Part shown: piece by piece, positions 32,846-44,216 of the stretch
Numbering within the stretch: the stretch's first letter is position 1
Layout of the letters: each line of letters opens with the position of its first letter
Assembly (NCBI GenBank): GCA_034359265.1
Contig: CP136891.1
Span: 50,584,001 to 50,648,000, forward strand
DNA length: 64,000 bases
Reading direction: 5' to 3'
From: Canna indica
Taxonomy: Eukaryota > Streptophyta > Magnoliopsida > Zingiberales > Cannaceae
Translations under genes and position numbers: made by a program
The notes under the pieces: model-generated
Told to the model about the DNA's origin: nothing
Database searches by the model: none
Seen by the model: the letters and a program-made list of their open reading frames with translations, nothing else

Positions 32846-34376
32846 CTCCCCACCTAGGTCATCTTCATCTCCTCCTCCACTCCACCCGCCGCCGCCGCCC
32901 TTCCCTGGCCAGCCGGGCCACCAGCAGCGTTGGCGCCAACACTAACATCGGCGCCAACACTAATGTCGGCGCCTGCCAGCACACCGCTGCCACCACGCAA
33001 TGGTGGCATCGCCTCACGCGGCCGCCCTGCAACGCAGCGCGACTGCCCGCTCATGGCAACGACGTCACATCGGGCGCCGCTTCTCAGCGCAGCCGGCGTC
33101 GACGGCAGCCTGCACAGAAATGGAAAAAATAAAATTTAAAAAAAAGATATTTTTTTCCAAAAGGGGTACACAACATTATTCAATTAATAAACGACCAATT
33201 CGACCACCGATCCGATACGAGAAAACGCGTCAAAAATCGACGACAAACCCCGAGACATGAGAACAACGACATGAATCATGAATTGGAGAAAATAATTTCT
33301 AAATCCACTAACCGAACAGAGAGAAAATGGAAGGAAAACATGCGCAGGATCTTCCCCCAATCAACAAAGATAAACTCGCGAAAATTTGGCTCCAGCGGCT
33401 CCTCCTCGTCGGCGGTGCCCTCTCTCCTCTCTCCTATGCCACGGATGACGTGTGGCTAAAACCCCTGGCCGCACACCCCAGGGTCTAATTTATAGACACT
33501 AGTTGGGTCCAAATGACCAAAATACCCCTACCTAAGCTATCTGATTAAACAGCCCATAACTCACATGTTCTAACTCCGATTCGAGATCCGATTGCACCGC
33601 TAAATTTGCCTCAAGACTCTCTATCATCCTAGCATGTTAAATCACAGAGATAAGACAAATAAAATTTTTCTTAATTTTTCTACATTAAATGCTTACTCGG
33701 GTCTAATCCCGAAGCTTCCCGCCTGTTCGCGCTAACTAGAGCCCACGATCCCTCGCTCAAGAATAAAATATTATTATTAAGGTTTTAGGTACTATATAAG
33801 GATTACCCCCCATTTGAATTCAATAAAAATATCTAAAAAGTCAAAATCCTTAAGAATCAAAATCTAACTTTTTCGGTCTAGTACAAATTTTTAAAAATCA
33901 GAAATTTTATAATCTCCCGGGTCAAATATGAATAGGTTAAAGGCTTCCAAAAATTCCCTTAAAATATGTGGTTAACTATTTTTTACCTAAGGAACAATTA
34001 CTGGGACTTTTGGTGCCAAGAAAATATCTACATCATATAGCCCTCCAAAGAGCTCCCTAGGCTTAGTGAATCACAGGGTTGTTTTCTAATTTTTTGGTTT
34101 TTTGTATTTTGGGTTCGGGTTTGGTTTTTGGGTTCTTTCCATCATAAAAGAGGATTACATATTTATTCTACACACCCTAAATCTAAATTCTAACTTCTCG
34201 AAGAATCTCGAGCGCCGACGAGCATCTTTGCCGATTTCTCCGATTTTTTTAATCGGGGACGTTGTGCGCTAACTGACTTGGAACCTGAAAATATTTCTTC
34301 ATGAAAATATTAGTTTCATGTTTGTTATCATCAAAACCGAGATTAAGACCAAGGTTGAAAACCTTAGGCCAACAAT

Positions 34377-34392
34377 TTCCCCCTTTTTGATG
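34377..34392 (-). other. Polypurine tract of A
   Basis: The minus strand reads AAAAAGGGGGAAAT directly before the 3' LTR, the expected plus-strand primer site. Confidence 0.8.
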
Positions 34393-36328
34393 ATGACAAA
34401 CAACCTTAAGAAAATATTTTCATATAAGCACAAAGTATGTCAATTGTGGAATTTCTTCTCCTATCAACATTCATATCTATGAAAATAAATTCCCTCTATC
34501 TATATGCATGATTTTCCTACATTTTCATCCCTTTTACCTATATTTTTCTCCCCCTTTTGACAACAATCTAAAAGGGCAAGAAAATTAGTCAACTTATGGT
34601 CAAAGTCGGGACCTAAAAACTAGTTTTCATGAAAACATGTAGATATCAACTCAAGGGATGAAAACATACATAAAAGTGCGACTAATCAATACATGATATC
34701 ACAGAATGATAAACATAATCTAAAACTAGAAATCATGTACTAATTCAAGTATCGATATTATACGTATCGGTCAAAGTATCAAAAAATTATTTTAGAAATG
34801 ATTTTTCTCAAATAATAATGAGAAAGATAGCAAAAATAGAATTATGATATCATACTTGAAGTCTCATTTGAAAATTTGACCAAAAATCAAAGTATCGGAG
34901 AATTGAACATTTGGGAAGAACGATACTTGAAAGTTTGGAAATCCAATTTCAAAAACCCATATTAAATCATATTGTTGCTGAAATTTTTTGAAAATTTTAT
35001 ACAGTAAACTAGATTTTTAATTGAACATGCAGTTTCAAGAATCATCCAAAAATTAATTTTCTACATTTTTCTAAAAAGAACTGACTTTTGGTCAAATTTT
35101 CGTAAATATTAGCTATTTTTCAAAAAAAATAGTTTTCAGTTTTAAATTCGAACTTTTCAGATACCAAGATATAATTATTTCAAGCATGTTTATCAAGTTT
35201 GAAATGAAAATAATGTCATTTGGTCAAAGTTTTGCATTAGTATGATAACATGAAATTGCTAAGTATCAAATTTTATCCTTTACTCATAGTTTTTCAAACA
35301 TAGACACATAGACACCTCACATGACGAAATCTAAACATGTTTGTGAAGTTTATGGTCAAAATGAAATTTCTAAGTCAAATTATTGACTTAGGTCAAACTT
35401 TTTCAATTTTGAGTCTCCTAAGGTGAGCTAGTTATCATTTTATCTATTTACAAATGATTTTTTAATTTTAAATACATGGAAGCAAATCATGAGTAAACTC
35501 AAACATGTTCATCAAGTTTCAACTTAAAATGAAGTATCTAAGATGAATGTATACCTAGAGGACATTTCATTCAAACTAGATGACTTGAAATTGCCTGAGT
35601 ATCAAAATTTTATCTACTCATGAGATTTCAATCAATTATCATGAAAAATCATTCATGAGCATAGAGAAATCATTTGATCAAGAAAATAGAGGTGTTATGC
35701 AAGAATTTTGCCAAAATGAAACTCATACCTCATTTCTTGAGAAATTCTACAATTTTCATTTTCTTTCCCAATTTTCTTTAGCCTTCCATTAACATTCTCA
35801 ACTTGCAAATAGACTTCATTAGTAGATTTAATGAAAATAAAGCTACTAGCAAGCAACCCAAACCAAATAGCAAAGAAAAGAATCAAGTATCATTTTCAAA
35901 GTCCACTTTGCTAAATAGTTCAAAATCCGTTTCAAAATAAATTATCATGAATCCGAAACGAATCAAGAGATCTCAAAATATGAAATATTTGAAAATTAAG
36001 ATCTTCAACCCTCCCCATTGGTTGAAAACTGAAAGGCCACAATTAGCCTACGATTTAGAACCGCAAGGTCGCATGAGCTCGTTATAGGCTACAAAGGTCT
36101 CCGAAGAGACCGGAAATCAAAGATAAAAAATCATTTGATAAAACCATATTAAGAGTGGTAAGAATTAACCAAAATCAATCATGTATCACAAACTCCAATT
36201 TTTAAACTAGACAAAACAAGTAGATGATACCAAATTAACTAGATGCTGATTCTTCATACCGAAGGCATCCAAAAGATGCGAAGTTGCAACTTGAACTTAT
36301 GTCCTTATGCAACTCCGATCAACCGTCA
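34393..36328 (-). other. A internal non-coding region
   Basis: About 1.9 kb where pol would normally be. AT-rich, with no long frame. A degenerate repeat (tcaaacatgttcatcaagttt and variants near 35185, 35330 and 35500) recurs about every 150-170 bp. No RT or integrase motif is visible on either strand. Confidence 0.7.
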
Positions 36329-37507
36329 TTAACTCATCCTTGTGTGGTTACTCTCCCTACAAGAGAACATGGGATCTTTGGGTCCTTGGGGGTTAGAGGG
36401 CATATCTACCCAAAGTGTCTTAACACCACTTGGGTTCATCTTAACTGTGCAATCATATATAGCATGCCCGTAAATACCACAACAAAAACAATGACCATGA
36501 ACTTCTTTGTTATCATTTTTCTTAGCATGTGATTTAACATTAGAATGCATAGCACGAGATTTATGATGAACATAAGCATTCTTGAAAGAAACATTTTTCA
36601 AATCATATGACTTAAAAGCTTCAATTATTCTTGAAAGAAACATTTTTCAAAGGAAGTTGAGTTTTTCAAATTATTTACTTCCTTGTTCAATATCAAAATC
36701 TCATTTTTAAAAGCTTCAATTGACTTATGCATGTCATGTAGTTGAGATTTCAAAACATTGTTTTCACTTTTGATTTTTGAATTCTCAAATCTCAAATTTT
36801 CATTTTCCTTTCTCACATCTTTGTTTTTGACTCTCAAATCCTTAATCTCAAGATTTGAGCTATCAAGACAATGATCAATAGAACTAGTTTTTTGTTTTTC
36901 ATTTTCTATTTCTAAAGCATGCACATGATAATTAAGTCTAGAATTTTCTTTCTTCATTTTCCTATTTTCCTTATTCTTTTTGACAAGCAAGGCATAAATT
37001 TTCTTGAATTCATTTACTAACTCATCACATGACATATCATGTGAATTGGAAGAGCTAGTACTATTAACATGACTAGATGAAGAAGGAGAGTGTACCTCAT
37101 CATTTGTATTTTTGAGGCTCACTTTGGAAGTGGCTTCATAGTCTTGGGTAGAGGATGCTTCATGTGAATGAGATGTAGAGATGGAAGCACTTGATCTCTT
37201 CCTTGCTTTGTTTTTCATGTTAGGGTAATTTTTCTTCATGTCCTTTTTCTTTACATGCATGGCAAATTACTTTTCTTTTTCGGCTCTTGGAGTTGCTTCT
37301 TTGACTAGAACAGCTATGGGCATCAAAACCAAGATTAGGGGGGGTAGGTGAATGACCATTGTCATCACTACCTTCATTAAATGTACCAATTTCTTCGGTT
37401 TTAGCCCATAAATGAAAAACGGTAGAGCAATGCATGACTTTTTCAAGAATGACATTTGGTAAGGTGCAAAGTATGCAATTCATGACATCTCCATTAAATT
37501 TAAACAT
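36329..37507 (-). pseudogene. A element gag with zinc knuckle and coiled coil
   Basis: Three overlapping frames. 37507-37220: a gag-like helix VMNCILCTLPNVILEKVMHC and a basic CHACKEKGH knuckle start. 37260-36625: Ser/Thr-rich (SISTSHSHEASSTQ), then a long coiled coil (ENENLRFENSKIKSEN, LRVKNKDVRKENENL). 36643-36329: a full CX2CX4HX4C knuckle, CFCCGIYGHAIYDC. This order (UBN2-like gag, coiled coil, zinc knuckle, NPQGPK tail) resembles copia-type gags of some long plant elements. It would bind RNA and assemble particles. The frame breaks at the overlaps, and the phrase 'cttgaaagaaacatttttcaa' is duplicated near 36575 and 36627, so it may be recently broken. Confidence 0.75.
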
Positions 37508-37735
37508 TTTTTCTTGTCAAGTTCACTCGAAGCATGCATGTCAACCATAGGGTCAATGAATTCTAATGTTAAGGACATCAAAACCTTTAGTCTTCAAATA
37601 TGTGTACATCCTATATTCCCAAAGACCAAAGTTCGAGGCATCGAACCTAGGGAGGTATAGACGATACACTCTCTAGTGTTATTTTTTGGATTGAGGCAAG
37701 ATGTAGACGAGATGGTGAAATCTCAATCCACGACC

Positions 37736-37748
37736 CTCTCTGATACCA
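37736..37748 (-). other. Primer-binding site of A
   Basis: The minus strand reads TGGTATCAGAGAG two bases from the 5' LTR end, matching the initiator tRNA-Met type. Confidence 0.82.
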
Positions 37749-37750
37749 AA

Positions 37751-39418
37751 TGTTAGTGAAATGGCCTACACTAGAGGGGGGGATGAATAGTGTGTTTACT
37801 AATTTTTTCGCCTAATTAATCGTTTCTTGATTACTTAGGTAATTCATAAATCGAGTAGCAAGCAGAAGTAAAGTAAATATGCTAATTAACCAAGCACAAG
37901 TAGAAGCAATACAAACACGGTGATTTATAGTGGTTCAGCCCCAATGCCTACTCCACTACCAAAATACCCCGCTTAGAATTTCCAAACTAGTTTTACTAGA
38001 TTATATTGTTTTCCTTACAAAGAGGACCTTTTACCCGAAGAGTCTTCTCTCTCAACCTAAGGCACTTCAACACCCGAAAGTCTTCGCCTTCTTACCGAGA
38101 GCACTCTTCCATCTCAACCTTAAGGGACAACAATCACTAATCCTAGTAAACTAAGTTTACACCGGTGGATTTATACTTTAACACCAAGGCAACCACCAAC
38201 CATTCAAGACCTACACTCTAGGTCTAACACAAACTCAAATACAATAAAAATAACAACAAAATACAACACTAAATGGAGCAATTAACCAAACAATAAAGTA
38301 CTTAGTGACACAATAAGATTCCTAGCTTCCTCTTGATGCCTTTGATGATGAAATAATGAAGGAATGGCTCAATAAAAGAGATGAGAGATTAAAGCTAGGG
38401 TTTCCACAAGAGTTGGCTCAAAAAAACTTAGGATTGATCAAAAGAATGTCTCAAGAAGGTTAGAAGTGATCAACATGAAGTAGGAAGGCTTCTCATGGCT
38501 TGTATTTATAAGCCATGAAGGAGGAGAGCCAAATAGCTCACCCAATAGGCAGATTTTTGCCTATTGGCGCCGCTCGGTCGGTTGCAGGCTGATGGCTGGT
38601 CGATCGGCAACCGATCGGAGGCTTCTGCCAATCTTGAGCCTTAGCCAGTCGGTAGTCGGCTGATGGCCAGTCGACCGATCATCGATCGTACATCGACCGA
38701 CACCTAGAAAATAGCCTAGTTTTGGTTGAGTTTTTTGCTCGTTGTTCGTTTGTGGGTTTCGTCTTCGCTAAGTCTTCTTATATAACATTTATTAACTTTA
38801 AGTCAACAACTTTAAAACATAAATATTATATAAGGATTACCCCCCATTTGGATTCAATAAAAATATCTAAAAAATCAAAATCCTTAAGAATCAAAATCTA
38901 ACTTTTGGGGTCTAGTACAAATTTCCGAAAATCAAAAATTTTATAATCTCCCGGGTCAAATATGAATAGGTTAAAGGCTTTCAATAATTCCTTAAAAATA
39001 TGTCCTTAACTAGTTTTTACCTAAGGAACAATTACCGGGATTTTTGGGTCCAAGAAAATATCTAGGTCATATAGCCCTCCAAGGAGCTCCCTAGGCTTAG
39101 TGAATTTTAGGGTTGTTTTCTAATTTTTTGAGTTTTCGTGTTTCGGGGTTCGAGTTTGGTTTTTGGGTTCTTTGCATCATAAAAGAGGATTACATATTTA
39201 CTTTAGACACCCTTAACCTAAATTCTAACTTCCCGAAGAATCCCGACCGCCGACGAGCATCCGTGTCGATTTCTTCAATATCTCTAATTTTTTTGATTTG
39301 TGACGTTGTGTGCTAACCGACTTGGAACCTAAAAATATTTCTTCATGGAAATATTAGTTCCATGTTTGTTATCATCAAAATTGATATTAAGACCAAGGTT
39401 GAAAACCTTAGGCCAACA
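37751..39418 (-). mobile_element. 5' LTR of A (1,668 bp)
   Basis: Ends TGTTAG at 37751 and GCCAACA at 39418 on plus. This is the uninterrupted copy used as reference for the family. It contains the CATGGCTT/AAGCCATG palindrome near 38494 and a GTCGAC/CGATCG-rich block at 38570-38700. Confidence 0.92.
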
Positions 39419-39700
39419 CAGGCGGCTACAAAGGCCGAACTGGAGTGAGCGAGCATAAGGGCCAAACTAGAGCAGGTAGCCAGGGAGGCCATGACGAAGT
39501 GGACGGTTGCAGAGATCGAGCGGAAAGAATTGGTCGTAGAAGCTAATCTGGAATAGATGGCTGCAAAGGCCGAACTGGAGTGAGCGACCGCAAGGACCGA
39601 ATTAGAGCTGGTGGTTGGGAAGGCCATTATGAAGTGGACGGTTGCATAGGCCGAGCTGAAGGGTTTGGGACATGGAGGCCAAAATATTTTATGATCTTGT
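39419..39700 (+). other. B no. 2 coiled-coil-like repeats
   Basis: Two units of about 120 bp contain 'aaggccgaactggagtgagcg' and 'gccat(g/t)a(c/t)gaagtggacggttgc', translating to KAELE and AMTKWTVAE phrases with stops. Continuous with 29008-29227. Confidence 0.55.
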
Positions 39701-39962
39701 CCTGATGTGAGTTGAGTCGGCGTATTTTTGTCGTGTTGTTCTTGTGCATCGTATGGCAGCTTCTTGCAGTAGGGTCTTCTCTTTCTTCGTGGCGCTTTCT
39801 GACTGGCACCCTCTCTTTAGGATGGTCATGGCGGATAAATGTGCTTTTCACACATTCTCCATCATTCCCTAAGAAGCTGCCACTTTCGTTTGAATGGCCT
39901 AGATTTGTCCCTGGTGAGATCACCGACCATTGGATGAGGGGAGGTTCTTTGCCCATCGTGTC

Positions 39963-39971
39963 GCTTATAAA
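39963..39971 (+). promoter_or_regulatory. TATA box ahead of the antisense gene, B no. 2
   Basis: GCTTATAAAACCC, 210 bp before ATG 40175, is the counterpart of the site at 10443 in B no. 1. Confidence 0.5.
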
Positions 39972-40174
39972 ACCCTTTCCTTCTTGTTTCTGAAGTCTAG
40001 TTTTTTCATCGTCTTGGTGCTTTAGGGATTTTTCTTCAGCATCAGTTTCGTAGCTTGCTTGTCCGATCATTACCGCCTCTGCTTCTCCTTCTAGTGAGTT
40101 CATTGTTACTTTCATAGGTCTTGCCTTAGGTCAGTAGGTTTAATTTGACTCATCCCTATTCTAAGGTTTCCGCG

Positions 40175-40666
40175 ATGGCAAAGAGAAGTGACGTTATGAA
40201 GTCGGAACCTGGGACACCAGTGAGGGAGTTGGATCCCTATTACTGGGTTCAAAAGGACGTGAAGTTACGTGGCTCGGTGCTAATCGATCTTAACATTGTT
40301 CTGTCCTCTCGGAATAGTGTGTCTATTGCTCGGGAGGGCGCTGAGGAGGACTATGAGTGTCTTCCATGCCTTTCTTCGAATCAAGTATATCATAATAGTA
40401 ATTCGGAGTTCATCTTTATGTACCATACATTCTTTGACGAGCTGGGGGTTCGTGTACCCTTTACCAACTTTGAACACGAGGTTCTGAATTTGGTTAGCAT
40501 GGCTCCCACGCAGTTGCACCCGAATAGTTGGGCTTTCATTCAGTGCTTTGAGATTATAGTGGAATGCCTCAAAATCAAACCAAGCCTTCATTCTTTCTTC
40601 TCTTCATTCTTTCTTCTCTTTTTTCCAAGCGAAGGGAGCCCAAAAAGTAGGGGTGAGCAAACCTAA
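40175..40666 (+). pseudogene. Antisense gene of family B, copy 2, truncated
   Basis: ATG 40175 opens a frame collinear with the copy at 10648: DPYYWVQKDVKLRGSV, EEDYECLPCL, EFIFMYHTFFDELGVRVPF, FEHEVLNLVSMAPTQLHP, NSWAFIQCFEIIVECL. Here the frame continues past the point where copy 1 has a stop, which confirms the longer domain. Native sequence ends at about 40647, where an unrelated hAT-end-like segment begins, so the coiled-coil part seen in copy 1 is lost. Antisense to gag of the same element. The function of such proteins is unknown; the resemblance to the plant 'putative gypsy type transposon' domain is by memory. Confidence 0.72.
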
Positions 40667-40870
40667 ACCGACCCAAATAACCCAAAAAAGCCAACTCAAA
40701 AATTCAATTCGGGTCAGGTTATTCGGGTAAGTCGGGTCAGGTCGAGTTTCAAATTTAGGGATTTCATACCTCTTATTCGGGTCGGGTTGGGTCGGGCGAA
40801 AACCTTGATTTAGCTATAAAAGATGTATAATATATGTTTATGTATAATATAGCTATAAAAGATGGTGTTG
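40649..40870. mobile_element. hAT-end-like fragment
   Basis: TAGGGGTGAGCAAACC at the left, followed by repeated CGGGT/ACCCG phrases, looks like one end of a plant hAT or hAT-MITE. No matching right end or TSD is found, and B sequence resumes beyond about 40890 after a large internal gap. Confidence 0.45.
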
Positions 40871-40889
40871 GCCTTATGGTTAGAAGGTT

Positions 40890-42120
40890 GATTAGTTCCC
40901 TGCAATTGCAATTATAGTGATTGCGATCGGGTCGTGCAGATTTTGATTAGTTCCATGAAAATCATATTCATAGAACGATATTACCGGGATTCTCGAGGGA
41001 GGTTGGTTTAGTCGAGTGGCACTATTGATCGCCATCACTGTCTGAAAAGATCTTTTCCTGACGGAGCTTGACTCTCTATTCCTTGTAAGTCCACCGACGA
41101 TGTAGTTGATGACCCCTTGGGGTTCGTCTCCTGAGCGTTCAGCTCGGCTGCCTTCCTTATCGCTTGAGTGGGGATTTGGAGGCGCTCTCCTTTGTCGCCT
41201 AGGATCGCAACTTCTGCTCCGATCTCTCTCTTTCTATGAGTGGATGTATTTATCCATGTGTCCTCTTCATACTAAGTCTTTCAATTGATAACCTAGTACC
41301 ACACACTCCTCGGTGGTGTGATCGTAGGTGTCATGGAACGCACACTTCTTGCTCATGTTAGAATTCGGCGGTAGATTTTGTTTTCCCACGTTGGCGGGGT
41401 ATCTGATGTGCTTCAGGTGGTGGATGTCAGGAAGGATGATTTCCTTCCTAGTATTAAAATGAGTATACCTTTTGAATCAGACACTCAAATGAGGTAATGA
41501 CCTCGGCCCTCTACCATTACTCTATTCGTGGCGATTGCGATCTTCACTTTTTCTATCTCCCTTTCTGGACTTTTTGTTTTTGTCAATGGCTTTGAGATTT
41601 TGTCTGTTAGTCTTTTTAGCTTCTCGGAATTCTTCCATCTTTATTGAAGCTACAGGCTTTCTCCTGAAACTCGGGCATGTCCTTAGGCTCTGTAAGGGCA
41701 ATCTAGTCAGCGAAGAGTACGAGTTTTAGCCCGAGCTGGATGGAGAAGAGCTCGATCTGTGGGTCGAGTTTGGGAATTTCGATTGCTATTGCCTGTAACC
41801 TATTCAGGTATTCTCTTAGGGGCCCGTGCAGCCCCTGCCCCAGTAGGGTGTGAGGGTGGTAGGTAACTTACTTCTCGGTGGGAGGCTGGTTGTCATGATG
41901 TGCTCAGTGAAGGGTCCTGTATCGAGAGGGAGAGCAGTCCTAGTTTTTCGGGCTTTGGGGTGGTCACCCTTCTCCGAGCAGAGGGTGCTAGAGATTTCAT
42001 CGTGGGTGACAAGATTTGGTCTCCTCTTTCCCGAGTAATTACTTTCCCCGAGCTTTGAGTGGGAGCGCTTGCAGTCACCATCTCGATTTGGGTTCTTAGC
42101 CATTGAATCTTAGCCTCCAA
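40890..42120 (-). pseudogene. B no. 2 protease and gag remnants
   Basis: Leftward reading matches B no. 1: the protease-region nucleotides 'gggtcgtgcagattttgatt' and 'cgatattaccgg' (40925-41010), gag middle (41480-41810), then gag start RSKLPTTLTPYWG at about 41845. About 240 bp of gag are deleted at 41830-41840 relative to B no. 1. Frames at 42103-41816 and 42120-41893 overlap in different registers. It is not functional. Confidence 0.7.
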
Positions 42121-42309
42121 ATCATGTATCCATTGTTTAGACTCTTCAAGGGGCGATGGTCTAGTATCGGAGCGTCGCTTCTCATTGTTTCAGCATCACC
42201 AGGTTGCGGGTCGATCGTCGTCGTCGGGTCATTATCGTGGGTGTCGACAGCGGTCGCTTAGCTCCGGGTTCCAGTCAGTGTGGGGAAGGTAAGCTTTACT
42301 CGGCCCCCA

Positions 42310-42321
42310 CAGTGGGCGCCA
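42310..42321 (-). other. Primer-binding site of B no. 2
   Basis: The minus strand reads TGGCGCCCACTG beside the LTR end at 42324, as in B no. 1. Confidence 0.8.
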
Positions 42322-42323
42322 AA

Positions 42324-42401
42324 TGTTCGTGCCTGAGGATCGGAGTACTCTGGTCCTATTCGGTGTCTCTCATTGTCTGCTTCAACGCCGGAGGGGGAGG
42401 G
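42324..42401 (-). mobile_element. 5' LTR of B no. 2, inner piece
   Basis: TGTTCGTGCCTGAGGATCGG... to 'cgccggagggggaggg', where the T cluster begins exactly at TGTAATATCC. It continues at 61330 with about 125 bp of LTR missing in between. Confidence 0.85.
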
Positions 42402-44216
42402 TGTAATATCCTAGATATTATTATTTAATTCTATTATTGTTTGTGATTGTCAGCCTAGCGGGCTAGTTCGAGGTCGAGCCGAGTCGACTCATGGCCCGGT
42501 GCGAGCTTTAGAGCTCGGGTAAGTCGAATTATGGTTTATAATAATATAGTTTGATTTATTAAATTATGTTGCATATGGGTGTGCATGTGATTGATGCTTG
42601 TAATTAGCATGGGGTTAGTTTGGGTTAGCGGGTTGCGGATCCAGGTTGATGTGAGTGCGGGTTATAGGGTGTGGATAGGATGGAATAGGAGGGGATTATA
42701 AAATCTCCCCCTAGGGCTAGGCGGCTCCCTTTGGAGCCACACCAGCCGAGTAGAAGAGAGGAGCCACTCCAGCCGAGTAGAAGAGAGGAGCCGCGCCAAC
42801 CGAGAAGAAGAGAGGAGCCGCCCAGCCAAGCTGAGGCCACCCCTCTCCCCTTTCCCCTCTCTTAGAACCGCGGCCTCCAAGGAAGCCGAGCCGCCCCTCT
42901 CCTCCCCCCCCCCCCCCCCCCCCCTCTCTCTTCAAGCCAAGCCGCCGGCTTGGATTGGAGTCCACCCCCCCACCCACCCCTTTCCTTTGTTCTTGGAGCC
43001 GAGTGCTTATGGCCGGATTTGGAGGCCGCCGATCGAGGGTTTTGCTATTTTCCCTCTTTCTAAATCGGGTGAGTGGATATTCCCTCCCCCTTTTCTTGGA
43101 TTTCTTGTGTTCTTGAGTCGTTCTTGAAATTGAGGTATTTTTGTGAGTTTTTTTACGTCGACTCTCGAGTTCTTGCCGTTTTCTTTTGTTGCCATGGAAG
43201 AGGAGGCCCGAAACCCCCCCTGTGGGGCTCGGCAACCCTAGGATGACCCTAGAGGTGCTCGGCCAAGGAGGGGCTTGGGCCGCCCTCAAAGTGTTCGATG
43301 AAATGCCTAAGAGAAGTCCTTAATGTTTTCTTTAAGATCTAGGCTTTGGATTAATTACCTTAATTAAATTCCTTTGATGCCAATGCATGATTTGTATCTA
43401 GATATGTAAATTTCAGCTTATGAATTTATGTTTACATGTGGAAAGATTAATCTTGATGCCATGTATGGATTCTTGATTTAAAGCTTGAGTCTAGTATCTA
43501 GTAAACTGAAAACAAAACCCTAATGTATGTATCTAGTAAACTGAAAACAAAACCCTAATTTTGGCAAATAAAAATTTTAATTATATAATTAAAATTCAAG
43601 GGGTAGCATAATCTATTAAGAGCCAACAAATTAAATTATGTGCATAAAATAAAACTTCATGGGTTTATGATATTACAGGTATAGGAGTTGGGATCGGGTA
43701 TTGAGTATTTCGGCGTTTCCCAATAAAGACACCCCTAAGACACCATAGGAGACACCACTTGACTTAGGTTTTGTTAGAGCCATATCTTTATGAATGGCGG
43801 AGAGGCTCGGATAGGAACCGGATTACGGGCTTGGCCCGGAAGGTTGGACGGTTAATTCCCAACCTATGTTTAAGGAACAAGTTCGGATGGGCGAATCCTG
43901 ATTGTTCCTTTGTTTCTTGTGGAACAAGTTCAGATGAGCAAATCCCGATTGTTCCCAAGTTTCTTATTTTAAGGAATAAGTTCGAATGGGCGAATCTCGA
44001 TTATTTATTCACTATCTTTAAGGAACAAGTTCGGATGGACGAATCCCGATTGTTCCTACATTTCTCGTGGAACAAGTTCAGACGGGCAAATCCCGATTGT
44101 TCCCGAGTTGCTTTATTCAAGGAATAAGTTCAGATGGGCGAGTCTCGATTATTCCTGCATTTTATCTAAGGGTTCTATTATAGGATAAGCTCGGATGGGC
44201 CAATCCCGATTATCCT
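42402..44216 (+). mobile_element. Family T LTR no. 1, 3'-truncated
   Basis: Starts TGTAATATCCTAGATATT. TATA box GATTATAAAATC near 42695. It ends in the 'cccgattatcct' repeat zone, where LTR no. 2 begins at its exact first base. About 0.8 kb of the 3' end is absent. Confidence 0.85.
42904..42924 (+). repeat. 21-base C run in T LTR no. 1
   Basis: Uninterrupted run of C in a C/T-rich leader stretch. Such runs are unstable and error-prone, so the exact length may be unreliable. Confidence 0.8.

Larger units (their letters stand above)
30240..33792 (-). mobile_element. Solo LTR D (about 3.55 kb) in the A 3' LTR
   Basis: The insert is bounded by the 9-bp direct repeat TATATAAGG (30231-30239 and 33793-33801), present once in the uninterrupted A LTR at 38826. 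The minus strand has promoter-like order (TATAAATTAGACCC near 33490) and ends ...GGTATGACA. If the usual 5-bp TSD applies (CCTTA on minus), the LTR starts TATAGTACC, a TG end mutated to TA. No coding domain is seen. Confidence 0.65.
29228..34376 (-). mobile_element. 3' LTR of A, carrying solo LTR D
   Basis: From TGTTGGTGAAATGGCC on the left to CTTAGGCCAACA on the right; without insert D it is about 1.59 kb. It aligns throughout with 37751-39418. Confidence 0.88.
29228..39418 (-). mobile_element. Gag-only LTR retrotransposon A (non-autonomous, near full length)
   Basis: Minus-strand order: 5' LTR (39418-37751), primer-binding site TGGTATCAGAG, gag (37507-36329), about 1.9 kb non-coding, polypurine tract, 3' LTR (34376-29228, with solo LTR D inside). 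No protease, integrase or RT is present in 3.4 kb of internal sequence, so it would depend on another element. Flanks TAGGT and CAGGC share only three of five bases, so the TSD is weak, but flanking B sequence rejoins sensibly. Confidence 0.85.

Noticed and set aside
29223..39423. Clean 5-bp TSD for element A
   Set aside because: TAGGT and CAGGC agree at only three positions, so I do not count it as proof.
42717..43289. 190-codon open frame on minus in T LTR no. 1
   Set aside because: It runs through the C/G homopolymer and repeated 'ggagccgc' units of the LTR leader; Gly/Arg composition is compositional, and other T LTRs do not keep the frame.
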